DNA from: Arcicella sp034931005
GTDB taxonomy: Bacteria > Bacteroidota > Bacteroidia > Cytophagales > Spirosomataceae
Assembly (NCBI RefSeq): GCF_034931005.1
Contig: NZ_JAYGIN010000012.1
Span: forward strand, 1-64,000
Direction: 5' to 3'
DNA: 64,000 nucleotides
In this document: positions 53,975 to 62,250 of the stretch, piece after piece
Position numbering within the stretch: position 1 is the first letter of the stretch
Layout of the letters: each line of letters starts with the position of its first letter
Notes under the pieces: model-generated
Databases searched by the model: none
What the model saw: only the letters and a program-made list of their open reading frames with translations
What the model was told of the DNA's origin: nothing
Position numbers and translations under genes: made by a program

Positions 53975-54130
53975 GTCATGATGACAATATTTAATATTAT
54001 TAATTAATTTGTTATTCTTACTTACCTCTTTAATTTAAGAATGTTTTGTCGTAATTTTTGTATTGTTTTCATACGCATAGCTCTTCAATGTATTATCGTT
54101 GTCGTAGTAATTCTCTTATTGTATAAAAAA

Positions 54131-54949
54131 CTACAACCGCTTCGCCTCTTCCCAATACACATCCATTTCAGCCAAAGTCATTTCGGGTAGGGTTTTGCCT
54201 AATTCTTTTGCTCTTGATTCTAAATGATTGAAGCGTTTGATGAATTTTTTATTGGTGCGTTCTAAAGCCGTTTCTACGTTGATGTTGATAAAACGGGCAT
54301 AATTGACCAATGAAAACAGTAAATCCCCAAATTCTCCTTCGGCTTTTTCCACATTGATGGCTTCGTTATCCACAACATTAAATTCATTTTTGAATTCCTC
54401 CATTTCTTCCTCTACTTTCTCCCAAACTTGCGATTTTTCTTCCCAGTCAAAACCCGCACCACGAGCTTTTTCTTGAATTCGCATGGCTTTTACCAAAGCT
54501 GGCAAAGAAGCAGGCACGCCTCCCAAAACTGATTTATTCCCGCCACCTTCTTTAAGTTTAATGGCTTCCCAATTTTGCTTAACTTCTTGCTCGTTTTCAA
54601 CTTTCACATCGCCGTATATGTGCGGGTGACGGTGGATGAGTTTTTCGCAAATGGCATTCAACACATCGGCAACGTCAAAAGTATTTGTCTCCGAAGCAAT
54701 CTTTGAATAAAACACCAAATGGAGCATAATATCGCCAATTTCCTTCTTGATTTCCTGCATATCGCCTTCCATAATGGCATCCGAAAGCTCGTAAGTTTCT
54801 TCAATGGTTAGGTGTCTTAGACTTTCGATGGTCTGTTTTTTATCCCACGGACATTGCTCACGGAGTTCATCCATGATAGTCAGAAGGCGGTCAAAAGCCA
54901 TTAATTGTGACTGGCGTTTTTCGGGTAAATTATTGAAAGTTTCGTTCAT
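54131..54949 (-). CDS. mazG: Nucleoside triphosphate pyrophosphohydrolase
   Basis: A 272-residue tandem MazG-fold enzyme that hydrolyses NTPs and dNTPs to monophosphates, acting in nucleotide-pool cleaning. Blocks are MDELREQCPWDKKQTIESL and LTIEETYELSDAI (metal-binding E-E-x-x-E type site), with GDIMLHLVFYSKI, and in the second half EGEFGDLLFSLVNYARF. The length is that of the two-domain E. coli-type protein. A -7-like TATATTTG sits at 54968-54975 on the minus strand. Confidence 0.95.
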   Translation of the reverse strand: MNETFNNLPEKRQSQLMAFDRLLTIMDELREQCPWDKKQTIESLRHLTIEETYELSDAIMEGDMQEIKKEIGDIMLHLVFYSKIASETNTFDVADVLNAICEKLIHRHPHIYGDVKVENEQEVKQNWEAIKLKEGGGNKSVLGGVPASLPALVKAMRIQEKARGAGFDWEEKSQVWEKVEEEMEEFKNEFNVVDNEAINVEKAEGEFGDLLFSLVNYARFININVETALERTNKKFIKRFNHLESRAKELGKTLPEMTLAEMDVYWEEAKRL

Positions 54950-54999
54950 TTTCTTGTTGTTATTTCACAAATATAAAGCTAAAAATCAAGCATTTTAAC

Positions 55000-57444
55000 T
55001 CAGTCAGCACCGATTGAAGCACCCACCAAACGGATTTCTCCGTAGCTATAATCTGCTCCTAAAGCCTCTTTTAAAGCAGAACCTTTCAAGTCGGGATTTT
55101 CCAACATGAATTCTCGAATAGTTTTAATTTTTTGATTATCCATAATATCACTCACTTCCAAAAGTCCTTTTTTAACGAATTCTCCAAGATGCCCTTCAAT
55201 CGTGGATGCGGACAAATTCCGTATTTCGGCAATTTGTGTAATGGTTTTTCCTTCTTTGAAATAATTGTAACTCAACTCATGCGTCGAACCTTTTACGATA
55301 GCTTTCTTGACTGGTTTATTTTCTCTTACAATGTTACTGGTTTCAATGCCGTTTGTCTCACAAAACTCGTTGATGATGTCTAAAATTTCATCGCCAAATT
55401 GTTGTACTTTTATTTTTCCTAAACCGCTGATTTTAGCTAAATTAGCCTTATTTCTGGGCATTTCATCTGCTAAACTTTGCAGGGCTTTTTGTGCTAAAAC
55501 CATGTATTTTTCAATGTTTTTGTCGTTGGCAACGCTATCTCGCCAAACTCTCAACAGATTGAATAAATCGGTACTGCTTCCACTCGTTTCAGTTGTTTTT
55601 TGACTTCTAAATAATCTTGCTTTTTCTGCTTCAAAATCAAGGGTAATATTGGCTTTTGTGGTTAAATAAAGGGTTGAATCAAAGCCCTGTTGATTGCTTT
55701 TTAAGAGCATTAATTTCTCAAAAGTATTCTTTAAACTCTGCTCCCAAAGCTTTGAAACATTGTTTCTTGTTTCTTTGTTGTCGCAAGCTAAATCAATGTT
55801 TTTGAGGGTGTTATAAGCCGATTCTTGTAATTTATTGGCAATGTAAACGCTTCCTTTTTTGATTCTTTCTTGCAATTCTTCATTTTCTTCGGGCAAGTCA
55901 GTTTGTGCCATCAAAAATTCTAACTGCCTTCTGAATTTTTCAATTATGGTATCAATTTCAACGTTGTAATTTTCTAAAATAGATGTAACATTTTCAAAAG
56001 TGCTATTGGCAAATTGGTCTTTGACTGGTTCGAGATTTTGGTGAAGATAATGCAAGCCAATTTTAACAGCCTTGAAATCAAATAAATCCAAAATCCAGTC
56101 GCTTTGCGTGCGTTTTTTGGCTTCTACCAAAGCTAAATCTGATAAATCTTGTTTGTCCGCTTCTTGGTCAAAAACGGCAATGGTACTATCTGATTTTACG
56201 CTTTCGGGTGTGATGGGCGTGCTAAGAACCAAACCTTCAAAGGTTTTGCAACGACTCAATGCCACATAAACTTGCCCGTGTGCGAATGACGAAGCGGCAT
56301 CAATAATGGCTCTATCAAAGGTTAAGCCTTGACTTTTATGAATGGTAATTGCCCATGCGGTTTTGATAGGAAATTGACTAAATGTACCAATCGTGTGTTC
56401 TTGCATGGTTTTGGAATCGTCCAAAACGTATTTGATATTGTCCCAACTGACTTTTGAAACAATGATTAATTCCTTTTCATTGGGGCATTTTACCCAAATT
56501 AACTCTTCGTCAATATCGGTTATTTCGCCTAATTTTCCGTTAAAATATCGTTTTTCAAGATTGGAATCGTTTTTTACAAACATGACTTGAGCACCTACTT
56601 TTAGCTCCAAATTCAGTTCGTTTGGATACATACTTTCTGGAAAATCGTCGGTAATTTCAGCCGTGAAAGTATATGTTTTTCCCTTCAATTCACTCAATTT
56701 TATCGCATTGATATTGGCTGCGGCTCGGTTGTGACTGGTCAGCGTAATGTACTTTTCATCATCTGGGTATTGAAAATTTGGAATGTACCGAGAGTTCAAC
56801 AAGCGTGTACTGTCAGCATCCAATTTCTTATCACGAACTTTATTGAGGAGGTCGATAAATTGTTCATCGGCTTGTCGGAAAATATGCGTTAGCTCAATAG
56901 TAATGAACTGACTCTGTGCAAGTGCCTTACTTTCAAAGAAATATACGCTTTGATAATAAGGGCGGAGTAAGTCCCATTCATCTTCTTTTATCACAGGCGA
57001 AAGTTGGTGCAAGTCGCCAATCATGAGTAGTTGAACACCGCCAAAGGGCAAATTACGGTTTCGGTATCGACGAAGCACTTCATCAATGGCATCCAAAACG
57101 TCGGCTCGCACCATACTAATTTCATCAATTACCAAAAGGTCAATGGCTTTTATTGCTTTGATTTTTTCATTACTAATTCTTCTCTCGGCGGGTTTGTTGT
57201 CGGGAATATTAGGGCCAAAAGAAAGTTGAAAAAACGAGTGAATCGTCACACCTCCAGCATTAATGGCTGCTACGCCCGTTGGGGCAACAATTACAATGCG
57301 TTTGGGCGATTTTGCCTTGATATTTTTGAGAAAAGTCGTTTTGCCAGTTCCTGCTTTACCCGTCAGAAATACATTTTTGTTAGTAAAACGAACGTACTGG
57401 TCTGCAAGTTCAAGGCGAGAATTTGATTGAAATGTGGGTTTCAT
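55000..57444 (-). CDS. PIF1-like helicase with HRDC and HTH tail
   Basis: An 814-residue superfamily 1 helicase. Walker A is GKAGTGKTTF (residues 29-38), Walker B is LVIDEISMVRAD, and the late helicase motif is AITIHKSQGLTFDRAIID. This is the PIF1/RecD2-type core (about 1-430). A central helical region leads to an HRDC domain (about 640-720, NKANLAKISGLGKIKVQQFG). The C-terminal helix-turn-helix (YFKEGKTITQIAEIRNLSASTIEGHL) resembles the HTH_40 of RecQ proteins. It probably unwinds structured DNA. Start chosen at MKPTFQ because the upstream extension enters a palindrome. Confidence 0.9.
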   Translation of the reverse strand: MKPTFQSNSRLELADQYVRFTNKNVFLTGKAGTGKTTFLKNIKAKSPKRIVIVAPTGVAAINAGGVTIHSFFQLSFGPNIPDNKPAERRISNEKIKAIKAIDLLVIDEISMVRADVLDAIDEVLRRYRNRNLPFGGVQLLMIGDLHQLSPVIKEDEWDLLRPYYQSVYFFESKALAQSQFITIELTHIFRQADEQFIDLLNKVRDKKLDADSTRLLNSRYIPNFQYPDDEKYITLTSHNRAAANINAIKLSELKGKTYTFTAEITDDFPESMYPNELNLELKVGAQVMFVKNDSNLEKRYFNGKLGEITDIDEELIWVKCPNEKELIIVSKVSWDNIKYVLDDSKTMQEHTIGTFSQFPIKTAWAITIHKSQGLTFDRAIIDAASSFAHGQVYVALSRCKTFEGLVLSTPITPESVKSDSTIAVFDQEADKQDLSDLALVEAKKRTQSDWILDLFDFKAVKIGLHYLHQNLEPVKDQFANSTFENVTSILENYNVEIDTIIEKFRRQLEFLMAQTDLPEENEELQERIKKGSVYIANKLQESAYNTLKNIDLACDNKETRNNVSKLWEQSLKNTFEKLMLLKSNQQGFDSTLYLTTKANITLDFEAEKARLFRSQKTTETSGSSTDLFNLLRVWRDSVANDKNIEKYMVLAQKALQSLADEMPRNKANLAKISGLGKIKVQQFGDEILDIINEFCETNGIETSNIVRENKPVKKAIVKGSTHELSYNYFKEGKTITQIAEIRNLSASTIEGHLGEFVKKGLLEVSDIMDNQKIKTIREFMLENPDLKGSALKEALGADYSYGEIRLVGASIGAD

Positions 57445-57468
57445 TTTTTGTTTTAGATGTATGTGAAT

Positions 57469-57526
57469 AAGTAACACAGACTTCAGTCTGTACTTTAATA
57501 CTTACAGACTGAAGTCTGTGTTACTT
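57469..57526. repeat. Perfect 24-nt inverted repeat before helicase gene
   Basis: Arms 57469-57492 and 57503-57526 are exact complements. Each contains ACAGACTTCAGTCTGT, itself a palindrome. The right arm touches the upp stop codon. On the minus strand it lies between upp and the PIF1-like gene. Confidence 0.92.
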
Positions 57527-58170
57527 TATAATTTCTCTCCATAAGCCAAATCACCAGCATCTCCCAAACCTGGAACAATGTAGTATTTACTATTTAGTTT
57601 TTCGTCAATTGTTCCAAGAAATAACTCAGTATTTGGCAAGTTTTCTTGTAGGAATTTAACGCCTTCAGGAGCAGCAATTGCTGATACAATGATAGTTCTG
57701 GCAGGTTTTCCGTGAGCCAATAATGCTTCGTAGGATTTTAAAAGTGATTTTCCCGTTGCCAACATGGGGTCAATCATAATGATGGTTTTGTCGCTCAAAT
57801 CTGGACAGGCTAAATAATCCATTTGTATATCAAAAGTTTCATCGGCACGATGTTTGCCACGATATGCTCCGATAAAAGCATTTTCTGCTTTGTCAAAAAC
57901 ATTTAAAAAACCTTGATGAAAAGGTAAACTTGCTCGTAAAATAGTTACTAAAACAGGTTGTTGACTCAATAAATGCGTAGTAGCAATTGCCAAAGGTGTT
58001 TGCACCGTTGCGGGTTGGTACGGAAGCAATTTGGAGATTTCGTAAGCTAAAATTTCTCCCAGACGTTCCATGTTTTTACGGAAACGCATCGAGTCATTTT
58101 GAATAGTTACATCTCGCAATTCTGCCATAAAATGGTTGGCTATTGAGTTGGTTTCTGTAAGTACGAACAT
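57526..58170 (-). CDS. upp: Uracil phosphoribosyltransferase
   Basis: A 214-residue type I phosphoribosyltransferase that makes UMP from uracil and PRPP in pyrimidine salvage. The PRPP loop is in KTIIMIDPMLATGKSLL (near residues 128-144). The uracil-binding C-terminal loop has YIVPGLGDAGDLAYGE. The N-terminal ILRASLPFHQG is the second contact block. A -7-like TATATTTG lies at 58197-58204 on the minus strand. Confidence 0.96.
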   Translation of the reverse strand: MFVLTETNSIANHFMAELRDVTIQNDSMRFRKNMERLGEILAYEISKLLPYQPATVQTPLAIATTHLLSQQPVLVTILRASLPFHQGFLNVFDKAENAFIGAYRGKHRADETFDIQMDYLACPDLSDKTIIMIDPMLATGKSLLKSYEALLAHGKPARTIIVSAIAAPEGVKFLQENLPNTELFLGTIDEKLNSKYYIVPGLGDAGDLAYGEKL

Positions 58171-58364
58171 ACGGCAGGAGTTTGTGAATATGATTACAAA
58201 TATACAATTTGGCTTTTACTAAGTGTGTTAGAGATTCGTTTATGTTTTGATTTTTAGAAGACAAAATGTCAAATCTCGCCTGATAATTGCAAAAGTTATC
58301 TTATTAAAATAAACTTTTGACACAAAGCAAAGTCTAATCCACAAAACATAATTTAAACCCTCAG

Positions 58365-59288
58365 ATGAAACAAATACTCTTATCTATTGTAAGCCTTATG
58401 ATGTTACTTACAGGCTGCAACAAAGCAAACTCTACAAACCCAACGCCTACTACCTTGAGAGTAGAAGGAAGTATGACTGTTGATGGTAGATTACGAACCT
58501 ACTTGATTAATTTACCTCCCAATTATGACGAATCAACTGGTTTTTCATTGGTGCTTGCCCTACATGGAGGAGGTGGAAAAGCCTCACAAATGGAAAGCGA
58601 TTATTTACTGACAGAAAAAGCCAATAGTGCTAAATTTGTCATTGTGTATCCAGAAGGAGTACAAAGTGATGGGGCTTTGGGTGCAAGAACTTGGAATGCA
58701 GGTACTTGTTGTGACTATGCCGTAGAGAAAAAAATTGATGATGTAAAGTTTATCAGTCTATTGATTGATGAATTATTGAAGAAATATCCCAAAATCAACC
58801 CAAAGAAGGTTTATGCAACAGGGATGTCGAACGGTGCAATGATGTCTTATCGTTTAGCTTGTGAACTTTCTAATAAAATTGCGGCAATTGCTCCAGTGGC
58901 AGGAACACAGGCAACTACGCAACCTTGTAAACCTTCAAGACCTGTGCCGATTTTACAAATACATTCAGAATTAGATGAAAAAGTGCCAATGGGTGGCGGA
59001 ATTGGAATTTTTGGATTTTATTTTCCTCCAATTCAGAATGGATTAAATACTTGGGTTGCCAATAATGGATGTAATACAACTACTAAAACCGTGACTAATT
59101 TTACCAAATATTCAATTACCAAATGGGGAAGTTGTAATAATAGTAGTATAGAGTTTTATCTCACTTACGACGGAGGACATTCATGGCCTGGTGGCTTGCA
59201 TAATAGAACAGCGGCTGATGCTCCATCAACGGCAATTAATGCGAATGATTTGATTTGGGCGTTTTTTCAGAAGTATCAATTGCCGTAG
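58365..59288 (+). CDS. CE1-like esterase / PHB-depolymerase lipoprotein
   Basis: A 307-residue lipoprotein with lipobox Cys18 (LLTGC). The alpha/beta-hydrolase domain has oxyanion segment ALHGGGG, nucleophile elbow ATGMSNGAMMS (Ser155), acid Asp204 (HSELDEKVP) and catalytic His272 (DGGHSWPGG). This is the LpqC/feruloyl-esterase/poly(3-hydroxybutyrate) depolymerase-like family. Conserved cysteines (GTCCDYA and others) likely form disulfides. It probably deacylates plant-derived or polymer esters at the cell envelope; substrate not determinable. Confidence 0.9.
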   Translation: MKQILLSIVSLMMLLTGCNKANSTNPTPTTLRVEGSMTVDGRLRTYLINLPPNYDESTGFSLVLALHGGGGKASQMESDYLLTEKANSAKFVIVYPEGVQSDGALGARTWNAGTCCDYAVEKKIDDVKFISLLIDELLKKYPKINPKKVYATGMSNGAMMSYRLACELSNKIAAIAPVAGTQATTQPCKPSRPVPILQIHSELDEKVPMGGGIGIFGFYFPPIQNGLNTWVANNGCNTTTKTVTNFTKYSITKWGSCNNSSIEFYLTYDGGHSWPGGLHNRTAADAPSTAINANDLIWAFFQKYQLP

Positions 59289-59313
59289 AAAATTAGAGTA
59301 TGAAATTATAAAA

Positions 59314-59379
59314 AGTCCTAAGTAAGAAGTAATGGGAATTGCCTATCAAGGAAATTCCCATTACTTCTTACTTAGGACT
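59314..59379. terminator. 27-bp perfect hairpin between convergent genes
   Basis: Arms 59314-59340 and 59353-59379 are exact complements around a 12-base loop. A and T tracts flank both sides. It probably terminates both the esterase and the helicase gene, though it is longer than an ordinary terminator. Confidence 0.88.
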
Positions 59380-59392
59380 CAATACTTTTTGA

Positions 59393-60631
59393 TTAACTTT
59401 TCTTCACCGTATTTGTCCCTGTCTTCTTTTTGTGATACGTTTTTTTCTTATGAATGACACCAGAACTTACTCTTTTTTGTGGTTGATAGGTTGGAGCATC
59501 GCCCATGCCTGCGGGTAATGAAAGTTTAGGTATTTCTCTTTCGATGAGTTCTTCAATGGCTGCAAATTTACGTTGGTCTTTGTCGTTGATAAACGTAATG
59601 GCAGTTCCCGTAGTTTCGGCTCTGGCAGTTCTTCCGATGCGGTGAATATAATCTTCGGGGTCGTGAGGAGTATTAAAATTAATGACTAAGCTGATTCCTT
59701 CTACGTCAATTCCACGAGAAAGAATATCTGTTCCAATTAATATTTGAAGAGATTTTGCTTTAAAATCTCGCATGATTTCTTCCCTTTCTTTCTGCTCCAA
59801 ATCTGAGTGAAAAGCTTTTGTTTTCAGTCCAATTTTATGCAATTCGGTATCTAATTTCTTAACGCTTTCTTTGGTTGATGCAAAAATAATGACACTCCCC
59901 CAATTGTTTTCTTTCAAAATATGCGTTAATAAGGCAATTTTCTGAGTATCATAAACCAAATATGCTTGCTGTAAAATGCCTGCTGATGGCTTTGAAATAG
60001 CAATATTCAACTGCTCAGGTTCAACCAAAATACTATGAGCTAATTTTCTAATTTTGGGAGGCATCGTTGCCGAGAAAAGTAGTGTCTGGCGTTTGATGGG
60101 TAAATATTTAATGATTTTGAGAATATCATCATAAAAACCCATGTCCAGCATACGGTCAGCTTCATCCAAAATCAGATGTTGTAAATGAGAAAAATCTATC
60201 GCTCCCATTTGCAAAATAGCAATCAATCGTCCTGGCGTTGCAATGATAATTTCTGCTCCTTCTTCTAAGGCTTTTCGTTGCTGATTCCATGCTGCACCGT
60301 CGCCTCCACCATAAATAGAAATGGAACTAACCCCCGTGAAATACCCCAAACCTTCAACCTGATTGTCAATTTGTGTTGCTAATTCACGAGTTGGTGAAAT
60401 AATGAGCGTATTCAAACGCCTTTTATCTTCAGGCGTATTGATGATTTTATTTAGGATAGGTAATAGAAAAGCCGCCGTTTTACCCGTACCCGTTTGGGCA
60501 CACGCAATTAAGTCTTTACCAGTTTGTATCAAAGGAATAGCTTGTGATTGGATAGGCGTAGGTTTGCTGTAACCCATTGAATACAAGCCATCTAAAAGTT
60601 TTTCGTCAAAATTAAAATCCTGAAAGGTCAA
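59393..60631 (-). CDS. DEAD-box RNA helicase
   Basis: A 412-residue ATP-dependent RNA helicase. Motifs are YSKPTPIQSQA (Q), AQTGTGKTAA (I), LILDEADRMLD (II), LFSATMP (III), RGIDVEGISLVIN (V) and YIHRIGRTARA (VI). A short basic tail (IHKKKTYHKKKTGT) ends the protein. It is distinct from the helicase at 31461 and has a smaller tail. It is monocistronic with its own promoter. Confidence 0.95.
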   Translation of the reverse strand: MTFQDFNFDEKLLDGLYSMGYSKPTPIQSQAIPLIQTGKDLIACAQTGTGKTAAFLLPILNKIINTPEDKRRLNTLIISPTRELATQIDNQVEGLGYFTGVSSISIYGGGDGAAWNQQRKALEEGAEIIIATPGRLIAILQMGAIDFSHLQHLILDEADRMLDMGFYDDILKIIKYLPIKRQTLLFSATMPPKIRKLAHSILVEPEQLNIAISKPSAGILQQAYLVYDTQKIALLTHILKENNWGSVIIFASTKESVKKLDTELHKIGLKTKAFHSDLEQKEREEIMRDFKAKSLQILIGTDILSRGIDVEGISLVINFNTPHDPEDYIHRIGRTARAETTGTAITFINDKDQRKFAAIEELIEREIPKLSLPAGMGDAPTYQPQKRVSSGVIHKKKTYHKKKTGTNTVKKS

Positions 60632-60674
60632 GTTGTAAATGTTTAAAATGTTTGGTAAGGAAAAGCCTTTTAAA

Positions 60675-60704
60675 CAAATTTAGCGATTTAAAGACACTTT
60701 TCAA
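60675..60704 (-). promoter_or_regulatory. Promoter of DEAD-box helicase gene
   Basis: Minus strand: TTG (60704-60702), 19-nt spacer, then TAAATTTG (60682-60675), a good match to the Bacteroidota promoter, about 44 bp before the start codon. Confidence 0.7.
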
Positions 60705-60741
60705 AGTGCTAAAATGGATAAAGCGAGAGGAGGAATGGGAA

Positions 60742-60812
60742 AAAGAGAAAGGTAGGAAGGAGAATGGGTTTTTGTATTCCTACACCCTTTTCTCCTTCCT
60801 ACCTTTCTCTTT
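60742..60812. repeat. Purine/pyrimidine inverted repeat after porP-like gene
   Basis: The arms 60742-60768 and 60784-60812 pair over at least 23 contiguous bases (motif GAAAGGTAGGAAGGAGAA), with an indel near the loop. One strand of each arm is almost purely purine. It follows the PorP/SprF gene on the minus strand and may serve as its terminator. Confidence 0.8.
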
Positions 60813-60822
60813 AGCCTTTTCC

Positions 60823-61884
60823 TTAAAATTTAGGACATTTCAATTCTCCTTTACGTGGGCGTGGAGCTTTGCGTGGTTCTATCCAATCTGAGAAGGTATA
60901 TGAAAGTGATAATTCATGAGCTCCACCTGTTGAACCTAATCTTGAAATGGTGGCATCATAGCTATAACCAATTGAAAAGTTATCTTGTCTGTAACCAACT
61001 AAAAATACCGCTGCATCATGACTAATAATGCTTACATCGTCTTTTGTGTATGTTTTTAAAGGAATTCCTCTATACCAAGCTCCCAAAACAAGGGGCGAAT
61101 AAGTCAAATAAGCACCTACATCCAATTGGTCTGACGCACCCTGACGCTTGTAATGAACCACTGGGGTAATGCTTTTTTCACGCTCGATGGCATCGCCCAA
61201 ATTATTCCCAATCATGTAATCTGCCAAAGGAATTCTATAACCTGCCTGAACGCCAATTTTCATGGGCAAACGAGCGTCTTTGTCGTTGAATGATTGCGTT
61301 GGCTGATTGATATGATGTAAAGATGCTCCTATCCAGAATTGTTCAGAATAAACTAATGCTCCCGTTGAAAAATCCCAATATTTTAGTTGCGGTGTTACAT
61401 TGTTTCCACCTTGCAAAATTTGGTCAGTAGAAATTCTTGGGTAATTTCCTGTTGATAAATACGTATTAATTTGGTCGCCAAAGGTATAATCTGCAAAATT
61501 GATTCCACGATTTACATAAGACCCTTGAACGCCTAATTTTGCCGTTAAGTTATCACTAATTTTCAAGTGGTATGAATAAACTGCCCCAATGTCAGTAGTG
61601 GTCAAATTAGTAAATTGTCGGTCGGTTGTTAATAAAATTCCTACGCCACTTTTGAACTTATCAAAGTACATATCGGCTGAAATAGAGGAAGTTACAAAGT
61701 TTGCACTCAATGATGGCCATTGATTGCGATGATTGAAGTTTACACGTGGAGCCATTGCCGAACCTGCAAACGCTGGATTCAGATACAAAGGAGCAGCATA
61801 AAATTGGGAATATTGCGGGTCTTGGGCTTGAGCAAAACTCCAAGAGATTACGCTAATAAACAGTAAAAATCCTTTTTTCAACAT
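60823..61884 (-). CDS. PorP/SprF family T9SS membrane protein
   Basis: A 353-residue outer-membrane barrel protein. The signal peptide ends at AQAQDPQYSQFY, and the mature N-terminus DPQYSQFYAAPLYLNPAFAGS is the hallmark of the PorP/SprF family. Later strands (VGYRQDNFSIGYSYD, ELSLSYTF) fit the barrel. Family members are linked to type IX secretion and attach specific type-B-CTD proteins to the surface. The neighbouring divergent gene encodes a large PKD-type secreted protein that could be its client (inference). Confidence 0.93.
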   Translation of the reverse strand: MLKKGFLLFISVISWSFAQAQDPQYSQFYAAPLYLNPAFAGSAMAPRVNFNHRNQWPSLSANFVTSSISADMYFDKFKSGVGILLTTDRQFTNLTTTDIGAVYSYHLKISDNLTAKLGVQGSYVNRGINFADYTFGDQINTYLSTGNYPRISTDQILQGGNNVTPQLKYWDFSTGALVYSEQFWIGASLHHINQPTQSFNDKDARLPMKIGVQAGYRIPLADYMIGNNLGDAIEREKSITPVVHYKRQGASDQLDVGAYLTYSPLVLGAWYRGIPLKTYTKDDVSIISHDAAVFLVGYRQDNFSIGYSYDATISRLGSTGGAHELSLSYTFSDWIEPRKAPRPRKGELKCPKF

Positions 61885-62250
61885 GGTATTAGGAACGTTT
61901 TAGACATCTACCTTGTGTTAAATTTAACATTTAGACACTAAAATCGGTTTAATTTTTGACGTAAACTACTCAGGAATGTACTTATTCAATTTAAAATAGT
62001 ATAATTTAATAACCTTTAAAAATTTTTACACTTAAATTACGTTAATTTCAAAGGTTTACAGACTTTTTTAAGGACTTTAAAACGTAAAACAAGCAAATTT
62101 AATGCCACTTCACATCAAGACAATACAACCATTTAATTAAACGTATTGTCTTATTGATTAGAATAGATGAATGTGTTTATACCGATTTCCAGTTAATAGT
62201 ATTCAATGACAAATTTCTAAAATCTAAAACCTTTTTTAGTAAACGAAAAA
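61885..62250. other. Divergent intergenic region, no gene seen
   Basis: This 366-bp AT-rich region lies between the porP-like gene and the large secreted-protein gene. I find no ORF, palindrome or clear TAnnTTTG box on either strand. It must hold the promoters for both genes, possibly for an alternative sigma factor. Confidence 0.5.

Noticed and set aside
57031..57426. 131-residue plus-strand ORF
   Set aside because: It is antisense to the conserved Walker A/B region of the PIF1-like helicase and is a shadow frame.
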